IMG/VR virus record: IMGVR_UViG_3300034198_011936
Span: 1 to 20,620 of that record
Length of the DNA: 20,620 nt
Source of the DNA: a virus
Direction: 5' to 3' (one strand)
Below are positions 7,260 to 13,070 of the stretch, one piece after another; within the stretch, counting starts at the first letter, position 1, and every line of letters begins with the position of its first letter. The position numbers and the translations under genes are program-made. The notes beneath the pieces were generated by a model. The model saw only the letters and a list, made by a program, of their open reading frames with translations, was not told the origin of the DNA and searched no databases.

Positions 7260-8014
7260 CCACCGCTCTGATCGACGCTGACCACCTGATCTACAGCTGC
7301 GCGGCTGGCTGCGAGAAGGACATCCGCTGGGATGAATCCGTTCACACCCTGCACAGCGACTTCAACGACGTGCGGCAGGCCATCTCCAGCAAGGTCGAGA
7401 CCATCCGCCAGAACGCTGCGGCCGAGGCGGTGGTGCTGTGCTTCAGCGACTACCCCTACTTCAGGTCCGAGATCCTCCCTGGCTACAAGGCCAACCGCAT
7501 CGGCCGCCGCCGGCCGCTCGCCCTGGGCGACGCGATCGACTGGGCCAAGGAGGCCTTCGTCTCCCGCAGCCTGCCGGGGCTGGAGGCCGACGATGTGATG
7601 GGCCTGCTGGGCTCCGCCAACGTGGCCAGCATGGTCGTGGCCTGCGTGGACAAGGACCTTCGCACGGTGCCCTGTCGCCTCATGCCAGACCGCGAGATCG
7701 AAACCATCAGCGAGGCCGCGGCGAACAGGGCCTGGATGATGCAGACCCTGCACGGTGATTCGACCGATGGCTACTCCGGCCTGCCCAAGGTGGGCCCGGT
7801 CGCCGCGGCCAAGATCCTGGAGGGAGCCACCACCCTGCCGGAGATGTGGGAGGCGGTGCTTGCCGCCTACCGCAAGGCAGGCCTGGGTTACAAGGAAGCC
7901 CTGGCCACCGCTCGCGTGGCTCGCATCCTGCGGGCTGGCGACTACGACTTCCATGCCATCTCCTCCCACGCCCTCCGGCTATGGGAGCCCGCCGTTGACC
8001 CCGCCTTCCAATGA
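7256..8014 (+). CDS. 5'-3' exonuclease (T7 gp6-like, FEN family)
   Basis: Removes RNA primers and degrades DNA from 5' ends; in T7 gp6 this also supports host DNA breakdown, recombination and concatemer processing. The 252 residues show FEN-superfamily features: Asp7/Asp9 (ALIDADHLIYS), Asp65 and the basic segment ending GYKANR (about 64-81), the metal site Glu110-Ala-Asp112-Asp113 (LEADDVMG), Asp132 and Asp134 (VDKDLRT), Asp168/Asp171, and a helix-3-turn-helix DNA-binding element (GYSGLPKVGPVAAAKIL, 172-188). The start is GTG at 7256, inside the preceding stop (GTGA); no ATG fits the conserved N-terminus. T7 gp6 is 300 residues, so this is a compact version. Confidence 0.92.
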   Translation: MTTALIDADHLIYSCAAGCEKDIRWDESVHTLHSDFNDVRQAISSKVETIRQNAAAEAVVLCFSDYPYFRSEILPGYKANRIGRRRPLALGDAIDWAKEAFVSRSLPGLEADDVMGLLGSANVASMVVACVDKDLRTVPCRLMPDREIETISEAAANRAWMMQTLHGDSTDGYSGLPKVGPVAAAKILEGATTLPEMWEAVLAAYRKAGLGYKEALATARVARILRAGDYDFHAISSHALRLWEPAVDPAFQ

Positions 8015-8223
8015 GCCCGACTTCACCCAGCGAACTGCCCAGCGACATCACCCTGCCGCCCATCGATGAGGCCTTGCTTGTGGCCCTGGACCGCATCTAC
8101 CCGGAACGCTGCCCTGATCTGTTCGCCAACGATCGTTCGATCTGGGCCGCCGTTGGTGAGAGGCGCGTGGTGCGGATGCTATGGGCGGCGTATCGTGAAC
8201 AGCAAGAGATACTGGACCTCTGA
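8011..8223 (+). CDS. Small conserved-looking podovirus protein upstream of gp7.3-like gene
   Basis: Encodes 70 residues. The core LPPIDEALLVALDRIYPERC followed by PDLFANDRSIW and ending RRVVRMLWAAYREQQEI resembles a short protein I recall from the same position in cyanopodoviruses (LLxALExxFPxRCPD...). Function is unknown. It is ATGA-coupled to the exonuclease and TGATG-coupled to the next gene, so it sits at the change from replication to virion genes. Confidence 0.65.
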   Translation: MSPTSPSELPSDITLPPIDEALLVALDRIYPERCPDLFANDRSIWAAVGERRVVRMLWAAYREQQEILDL

Positions 8224-8561
8224 TGTGCGGCACTTCCAAGGCCCAGCAGGCGAAGCGCAAGCCTGTGCTCGACAAGCTCTATCAGAAGTCGCCCGGTGCG
8301 CAAATGGACGCTGCTCAGTCTGCTGCCTTGCAACAGCAGGACGATCAGTTCAAGGCCCAGATGGAACTGTCGGTGAAGCAGCAGCAGATCCAGCAGGCCC
8401 AGTACGAGGAGCAGCGGCGGATTGCCATGGCGCCGCCGCCCCCCGGCCCGAATGAATCCGCGACCATGGTTGCCCCTGCTCTCACGGTGTCCCCCCTGGG
8501 GATCCGTGCGGGCGTGGGCCGCCGGGCCCTCCGCACCTCCGGCCTGAGCATCGCCCCCTGA
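8223..8561 (+). CDS. gp7.3-like tail assembly / host-range protein (tentative)
   Basis: Encodes 112 residues. It is Gln/Ala-rich in the first two thirds (helical, QQQDDQFKAQMELSVKQQQI) and ends GVGRRALRTSGLSIAP. A short basic end of the form G(R/K)xxLRxxxxGLxI and the position just before the portal both match T7 gp7.3, a minor virion protein needed for adsorption and DNA ejection. The N-terminus MCGT is unexpectedly shared with the gp14-like protein at 16250. The low-complexity body gives no enzymatic clue. It is TGATG-coupled to the portal gene. The gp7.3 call rests on position and C-terminal pattern only. Confidence 0.55.
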   Translation: MCGTSKAQQAKRKPVLDKLYQKSPGAQMDAAQSAALQQQDDQFKAQMELSVKQQQIQQAQYEEQRRIAMAPPPPGPNESATMVAPALTVSPLGIRAGVGRRALRTSGLSIAP

Positions 8562-10333
8562 TGGAACTGAACCTCACCCGCGACGTTGACAAGACATCCG
8601 ACCTGCAGGAGAAGGGCAAGGCCAACGCGGAGTCGCGCTACCAGCGTCTTGTCTCGCGGCGTGATCCGTTCCTGCAGCGGGCCCGGGACTGCAGCAAGGT
8701 CACCATCCCATCGCTGATCCCCGATCAGGTGGGCGGAGACCGCGGCCGGCTGCCCACCCCGCACCAGTCGCTCGGCGCCAGGGGCCTGAACTACCTGGCG
8801 TCCAAGCTGCTGATCAGCCTGTTCCCACCCAACAACAGCTTCTTCAAGCTCGAGACCTCCGCCGGCCTGCGCACCAAGGACCTCCCCCCGGAGCTCCAGG
8901 CCGAGCTCGACAACGTGCTGGTGCGGATCGAGGGCGCCGTGATGCGCGAGCTGGAGCTGTGCAACGGCAGGTCCAGCCTGTTCGAGGCCTTCAAGCATTT
9001 GCTGGCTGGCGGGAACGTCCTGCTCTATGCGGCCGAGGGGGCGATTCGTGTCATCCACCTCAGCAACTTTGTGTGCTGCCGTGATCCTGTCGGCAACATT
9101 GACGACATCATTGCCCAGGAGGAGATCAGCCCTGATGTTCTCCCCGAGGATTTCCGCGAGCAGGTGAAGTCTGCCGGCAGCATGGCGGACGACGACAGCG
9201 ACGAGAGCTACGAGAAGACCGTCAAGCTCTACACCGTGGTCGAGTACGAGGGCGACGACTGCTACTGGTGGCAGGAGGCCTATGGCCAGAGGATCCCCGG
9301 CACCAGCGGCAAGTGCAAGAAGGATGTGTCGCCGTGGATCCCGCTGCGCTTCAACCGGATCGATGGCGAGGAGTATGGCCGCGGCTACATCGAGGAGTAC
9401 CTGGGCGATCTGCTCTCTCTGGAGGGTCTCTACAAGGCGATCCTGGAGGGCTCTGCCGCTGCGGCCAAGGTGGTGATCCTGGTCGATCCGAACGGCACCA
9501 CCCGGATGGCCACCCTGCAGAAGGCCGAGAGCGGCGACATCGTGCAGGGCAGCATGAAGGACGTGACCGTGCTGGAGCTGGGCAAGACCCAGGACTTCAG
9601 CGTGGTGCTGAGCACGATCGATCGGATCGAGGCCAGGCTGCAGTTCGCCTTCCTGCTGAACACCGCGGTGCAGCGACCGGGTGAGCGGGTGACGGCAGAG
9701 GAGATCCGCTTTATGAGCCAGGAGCTCGAGGCTGGTGTCGGCGGCCTGTATTCGATTCTCACGCAGGAGCTGCAGCTGCCCCTGGTACGGCGGTTCATGC
9801 ACATTCTCCGCAAGAGCGACCGCCTGCCGGCCCTGCCTAAGAGCAGCGATGGTGACGAGCTTGTGCGCCCCCGGCCGGTCACCGGCCTGGAAGGCCTGGG
9901 CCGGATGGATGACCGCTCGCGGCTGGCCGACTTCCTCAGCACAGCATCCACCCTGCTGGGCCAGGAAGTCGTTGATCGCATGATGAACGTTGGTGAGCTG
10001 CTGCGCCGCCTGGCCACCAGCAGTTCGATCGACCCCACCGGGTTGATCAAGGACAGCCAGCAGCTGGCCACCGAGGCCAGCGAGGCGGACCAGACGCAGG
10101 CCACTGAGGCCCAGCAACAGATGATGACTGCCGCCCTGCAGTCGCCGGCGCTGGCGCAAGTCGCCGGCAACTACACCCAACCAGGAGCCCCCTATGGCCC
10201 CCAGATCCAAGAAGGTGACCCCAATGCAGCCCTCCCAGAACTCGACCCCAGCAGCATCGCCGGCATCGACCCCTCAGCAGGACTCCCCGGAACCGGCATC
10301 CCAGCCGGTGTCCCTGGTCTCCCCCCCGAGTGA
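8561..10333 (+). CDS. Portal protein (head-tail connector, T7 gp8-like)
   Basis: Forms the dodecameric portal through which DNA is packaged and ejected. The 590 residues compare with 536 in T7. The family core is plain: ESRYQRLVSRRDPFLQRARD near the N-terminus, LGARGLNYLASKLLISLFPP near residues 70-90, and VQRPGERVTAEEIRFMSQEL in the second half. The last 60 or so residues are Pro/Gly/Ala-rich and appear to be an added tail. A run of seven C (10321-10327) sits immediately before the final GAG and TGA. A +1 shift there would carry the frame into the overlapping ORF that ends at 10463 and give a portal about 43 residues longer. The start overlaps the preceding stop as TGATG. Confidence 0.95.
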   Translation: MELNLTRDVDKTSDLQEKGKANAESRYQRLVSRRDPFLQRARDCSKVTIPSLIPDQVGGDRGRLPTPHQSLGARGLNYLASKLLISLFPPNNSFFKLETSAGLRTKDLPPELQAELDNVLVRIEGAVMRELELCNGRSSLFEAFKHLLAGGNVLLYAAEGAIRVIHLSNFVCCRDPVGNIDDIIAQEEISPDVLPEDFREQVKSAGSMADDDSDESYEKTVKLYTVVEYEGDDCYWWQEAYGQRIPGTSGKCKKDVSPWIPLRFNRIDGEEYGRGYIEEYLGDLLSLEGLYKAILEGSAAAAKVVILVDPNGTTRMATLQKAESGDIVQGSMKDVTVLELGKTQDFSVVLSTIDRIEARLQFAFLLNTAVQRPGERVTAEEIRFMSQELEAGVGGLYSILTQELQLPLVRRFMHILRKSDRLPALPKSSDGDELVRPRPVTGLEGLGRMDDRSRLADFLSTASTLLGQEVVDRMMNVGELLRRLATSSSIDPTGLIKDSQQLATEASEADQTQATEAQQQMMTAALQSPALAQVAGNYTQPGAPYGPQIQEGDPNAALPELDPSSIAGIDPSAGLPGTGIPAGVPGLPPE

Positions 10334-10463
10334 GGAGGCCGAGCCCAGGCGCGTGCAACTGGACATCGAGATTCCGCCGATGCCGGAGGCCAACGCCAGC
10401 CGGCGCAACGACCCGCAGCCGGAGGTGTCCGTGGACCCCGATGGCACCATCACGATCCGCTGA
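10194..10463 (+). CDS. Small Pro-rich ORF overlapping the portal 3' end, or portal C-terminal extension
   Basis: Encodes 89 residues, of which the first 46 or so share DNA with the portal in another frame. AGGAG at 10183-10187, six bases before the ATG, supports independent initiation. The N-terminal part is low complexity (Ser/Pro/Gln); the unique C-terminal part (RRVQLDIEIPPMPE, then VSVDPDGTITIR) looks like real folded or tail sequence. Without it, 133 bases between portal and scaffold would be noncoding, unusual in this dense genome. The same unique part would instead become the portal's C-terminus if the ribosome shifts +1 at the C7 run, or if the run is miscounted. The sequence alone does not decide. 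Confidence 0.5.
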   Translation: MAPRSKKVTPMQPSQNSTPAASPASTPQQDSPEPASQPVSLVSPPSEEAEPRRVQLDIEIPPMPEANASRRNDPQPEVSVDPDGTITIR

Positions 10464-10466
10464 GCC

Positions 10467-11294
10467 ATGCCCGAACCCATCACGATCATGAGCGAACCCA
10501 CGGGGCCCATGCCCCCTGGGGTTGAGCTGCCCACCGACGAGCAGGAGGAGGAGCCGCCGCGTCTGCTGGCCGGCAAGTTCAAGTCGGTCGAGGACCTGGA
10601 GGAGAGCTACCAGCATCTCCAGCGCAAGCTGGGCCAACGCGCAGCCGCTGAGCCCGCGGCCGAGGGGGAGGAGGGAGCGGCGCCGCCTGCCGAGGAGGGG
10701 GAGGCCCCTACCGAGGAGGAGCAGCCTGCCCAGACCGCGGCCGAAATCTACGGGGAGTTCATCGGCGGCCGGCTCGAGGAGGCCGGCATCGACTACGCCG
10801 GCATGAGCGACCGCTGGCAGAAGGACGGGGCCCTGGGCGACGAGGACTACGAGGCCCTGCAGGAGGCTGGCTTCAACCGCGAGATGGTGGACGCCTACCT
10901 GGCAGGCCTTGGCTACAAGGCCGCCCAGGACAACGCTTTCACCGCCCAGGAGATTGCGCAGATCAAGGCCGAGGCGGGCGGCGAGGCCCAGTACCAGCAG
11001 CTGATCGACTGGGCCGGCAAGAACCTGAGCGAGCAGGAGGCCACCGCCTTCGATCGCGTGGTGGCGACGGCCGACATGGCCGCCGTGCGCCTGGCGGTGG
11101 CCGGCCTGCAGGCTCGCAAGGCCGCGCAGCTGGGCTCCGAACCCAGGCTGCTGGGGGGCCGGCAGACCAGCAATCAGGATCGATTCGAGTCAACCGCCCA
11201 GGTGATCGCTGCCATGAGCGATCCCCGTTATGCGGATGATCCGGCCTATCGCAGGCAGGTCGAACAGAGGCTGGCTCGCAGTTCTGTCTTGTGA
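10467..11294 (+). CDS. Capsid assembly scaffolding protein (T7 gp9-like)
   Basis: Directs procapsid assembly and is expelled before DNA packaging. The 275 residues compare with 307 in T7. The N-terminal half is highly acidic and low complexity (EEGEAPTEEEQ). The C-terminal half has the family helices and the ending AAMSDPRYADDPAYRRQVEQ, nearly identical to T7 gp9 (KAMSDPRY...YRRQVEQK). That basic-helical C-terminus contacts the capsid protein. ATG 10467 follows the previous stop by three bases; an in-frame ATG at 10488 is an alternative start. The gene is followed by the noncoding leader of the capsid gene, as in T7. Confidence 0.93.
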   Translation: MPEPITIMSEPTGPMPPGVELPTDEQEEEPPRLLAGKFKSVEDLEESYQHLQRKLGQRAAAEPAAEGEEGAAPPAEEGEAPTEEEQPAQTAAEIYGEFIGGRLEEAGIDYAGMSDRWQKDGALGDEDYEALQEAGFNREMVDAYLAGLGYKAAQDNAFTAQEIAQIKAEAGGEAQYQQLIDWAGKNLSEQEATAFDRVVATADMAAVRLAVAGLQARKAAQLGSEPRLLGGRQTSNQDRFESTAQVIAAMSDPRYADDPAYRRQVEQRLARSSVL

Positions 11295-11299
11295 GACTC

Positions 11300-11328
11300 G
11301 GCCTAGGTATGCTGATAGTGCCTAGGCC
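11300..11328. promoter_or_regulatory. 8-bp inverted repeat in capsid leader
   Basis: GGCCTAGG at 11300-11307 is exactly complementary to CCTAGGCC at 11321-11328, with a 13-base loop. It begins six bases after the scaffold stop and has no T-run behind it, so it is not a typical Rho-independent terminator. It could be an RNA processing hairpin, an operator or part of a promoter region. Its place, between scaffold and capsid, is where T7 carries its strongest late promoter. Confidence 0.5.
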
Positions 11329-11409
11329 TGATCACTGATTGGGGCCCTCGTTTGAGGACACCCCCAGCGCCAGGGAGATGGCTGGGATCAATCTTTCCCA
11401 CTGAACCCT
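11329..11409 (+). promoter_or_regulatory. Probable phage late promoter region for the capsid gene
   Basis: This noncoding stretch precedes the most highly expressed T7-type gene and should contain a promoter for the phage RNA polymerase. ATTGGGGCCCTCGTT at 11338-11352 partly resembles the promoter known to me for cyanophage Syn5 polymerase (ATTGGGCACCCGTAA): the first six bases and two of the CCC are shared. Two possible hairpins follow: CCTC-GTTT-GAGG within 11341-11364, and CCCAGC (11363-11368) pairing with GCTGGG (11381-11386). No second clear copy of the ATTGGG element was found, so the promoter assignment is tentative. Confidence 0.35.
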
Positions 11410-11415
11410 AGGAGG
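11410..11415 (+). promoter_or_regulatory. Consensus ribosome binding site of the capsid gene
   Basis: AGGAGG lies four bases before ATG 11420. It is the most perfect Shine-Dalgarno among the genes here, most of which rely on overlapping stops, and fits the high translation expected for the capsid protein. It fixes the capsid start. Confidence 0.85.
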
Positions 11416-11419
11416 CGTT

Positions 11420-12403
11420 ATGCCTGCTCCCAATCTTGACGCATCCAGGCTTGGCCTGATTAACGCTGCCGGTGGCGGCACCTGGGCTGGCGACAACGCC
11501 ATGTTCCTGAAGGTGTGGTCCGGCGAGGTGTTGACCGCCTTCAAGAAGGCGTGCGTCTTCACCGAGATGACCAAGCAACGCACGATCCCCAGCGGCAAGG
11601 AGGCCAGCTTCCCGATCATCGGCGTCACCACCAGCTCCTATCACTCCGCCGGGACGATGATCACGGGCCAGTCGGTGAAGCACGCCGAGGCGACCGTTCG
11701 GATCGATGACAAGTTGATCTGCCCGGTGTTCATCGCTGACATCGATGAGGCCAAGAATCACTACGACGTGCGTTCGCAATACACCACGGAGATGGGCAAC
11801 AGCCTGGCCTACAGGCTGGACTCGAACATCTCCGCGATGATCGCCAAGGCGGCCCGCACGACCACCAACTTCAACACCGATCTGCCGGGCGGCACCCGGG
11901 TGAAGATCGTTGCAGCGTCCAAGGCGGCCATCACCGGCAGCCAGCTGGCCGCATCCCTGTTCAGCGCGGCCATCGCCCTGGACGAGAAGAACATCCCCAA
12001 GGAGAACCGATACGCGGTCTTTGGCCCGACCGAGTATTACAAGCTGGTTCAGAGCACGGATGTGATCAACCGCGACTGGGGCGGCCAGGGCGCCTACAGC
12101 GATGGCACGGTCCTTCGCGTTGCAGGCATCCAGATCGTGAAGTCGAACCTTCTGCCCAACGCCACCCGCACCGCGGTGACCGGCGAGCAGAACGACTACA
12201 CGGGCACCTTCGCGGATTGCGTGGGCCTGGTGTTCAACGAGATGGCGGTGGGCACCGTCAAGCTCATGGACCTCAAGATGCAGCAGACCGGCAACGATGT
12301 CTCCGCCATCTGGCAGGGCACGTTCATGGTGGCCAGCATGGCGGTGGGCACGGGCATCCTGCGGCCCGACTGTGCGGTGGACATCTACACCGCGACCAGC
12401 TGA
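11420..12403 (+). CDS. Major capsid protein (T7 gp10A-like)
   Basis: The HK97-fold shell protein that builds the icosahedral head. The 327 residues compare with 345 in T7 gp10A. Recognisable segments include AMFLKVWSGEVLTAFKKACV and RTIPSGKEASFPIIGVTT near the N-terminus, DDKLICPVFIADIDEAKNHY (about 93-112), and ENRYAVFGPTEYYKLVQ near the middle, all typical of T7-like cyanophage capsids. It is a single-gene transcription unit with its own leader and a terminator 18 bases after the stop. No slippery sequence or in-frame extension comparable to the T7 10B frameshift is visible; the terminator leaves no room for one. Confidence 0.96.
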   Translation: MPAPNLDASRLGLINAAGGGTWAGDNAMFLKVWSGEVLTAFKKACVFTEMTKQRTIPSGKEASFPIIGVTTSSYHSAGTMITGQSVKHAEATVRIDDKLICPVFIADIDEAKNHYDVRSQYTTEMGNSLAYRLDSNISAMIAKAARTTTNFNTDLPGGTRVKIVAASKAAITGSQLAASLFSAAIALDEKNIPKENRYAVFGPTEYYKLVQSTDVINRDWGGQGAYSDGTVLRVAGIQIVKSNLLPNATRTAVTGEQNDYTGTFADCVGLVFNEMAVGTVKLMDLKMQQTGNDVSAIWQGTFMVASMAVGTGILRPDCAVDIYTATS

Positions 12404-12420
12404 GCGCCATCCAGCTGACC

Positions 12421-12447
12421 GGGGGGCGCAAGCCCCCCTTTTTCTTT
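12421..12447 (+). terminator. Rho-independent terminator after the capsid gene
   Basis: GGGGGGC (12421-12427) pairs perfectly with GCCCCCC (12432-12438) around a GCAA tetraloop, followed by TTTTTCTTT. This is a textbook intrinsic terminator and sits exactly where T7 has T-phi, behind gene 10. It probably lowers expression of the tail and internal proteins relative to the capsid. Confidence 0.93.
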
Positions 12448-12458
12448 GAGGCCCTGCC

Positions 12459-13070
12459 ATGACGCTGACCACCTTTCTCGAAGCAGTGAACCAGATGCTG
12501 AGGATGATGGGCGAGGCGCCCGTCAACAGCCTGGATTCGCTGGATGCGCCGGCCAGCGTGGCGCAGCAGGCCAAGGATCTCCTGCAGATCACCAGCCGGG
12601 CGATGCAGTCGGAGGGCTGGTCCTTCAACACCGATCGGCAGATCACGCTGGTGCGCGCTGCGGTGACCGACAACATCGTCCTGGCACCCAACGTGTCCAA
12701 GGTGGTGGTCGATCAGCTGCAGTATCCCGACCTGGATGTGGTGCAGCGGGGCAATCGGCTCTACGACAGGCAGGGCAGCACCTACGTTTTCCCCTACGAC
12801 CTGGTGGCTGACGTGACCTGGCTGCTCGAGTGGGAGGAGCTGCCGGAGTACGCCCGGTTCTACATCTCGATCAAGGCCGGCCGGGCCCTGCAGGAGGCGA
12901 TCGTGGGCGACGTGAACCTGACCAAGATCCACATGGCCCAGGAGGCCGAGGCCCGGGCATCGTTCATGGAGCAGGAGGCCAGCACCTCCCGGCCGAACAT
13001 CCTGCGGGGCGACCCGAACCAGTGCTCCCCGCTGATCACCTTCAAGCCCCACCGCGCACTGCAGCGATGA
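12459..13070 (+). CDS. Tail tubular protein A (T7 gp11-like adaptor)
   Basis: Connects the portal to the nozzle in the short podovirus tail. The 203 residues compare with 196 in T7 gp11. The N-terminus MTLTTFLEAVNQMLRMMGEA and the segment AMQSEGWSFNTDRQITL are diagnostic, as is LPEYARFYISIKAGRALQE in the C-terminal half. GAGG at 12448-12451, just after the terminator T-run, supplies a ribosome binding site seven bases before the ATG. The gene ends in an ATGA overlap with tail tubular protein B. Confidence 0.95.
   Translation: MTLTTFLEAVNQMLRMMGEAPVNSLDSLDAPASVAQQAKDLLQITSRAMQSEGWSFNTDRQITLVRAAVTDNIVLAPNVSKVVVDQLQYPDLDVVQRGNRLYDRQGSTYVFPYDLVADVTWLLEWEELPEYARFYISIKAGRALQEAIVGDVNLTKIHMAQEAEARASFMEQEASTSRPNILRGDPNQCSPLITFKPHRALQR

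Noticed and set aside
8345-10210. 621-codon open frame on the minus strand across the portal gene
   Set aside because: It lies entirely antisense to a clear portal gene, is low complexity and matches no family. Long antisense frames are expected in GC-rich coding DNA.
11289-11319. Host sigma-70 promoter TTGTGA ... TATGCT or GATAGT before the capsid gene
   Set aside because: Spacers would be 13 or 19 bases and the boxes are poor; not supported well enough to list.
11408-12700. Minus-strand frame spanning capsid, terminator and tail tube A
   Set aside because: Would run through a strong terminator and two well-identified genes; shadow frame only.
12830-13066. Upstream extension of the nozzle frame into tail tube A
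   Set aside because: The family N-terminus begins at 13067, coupled by ATGA; upstream translation is shadow.
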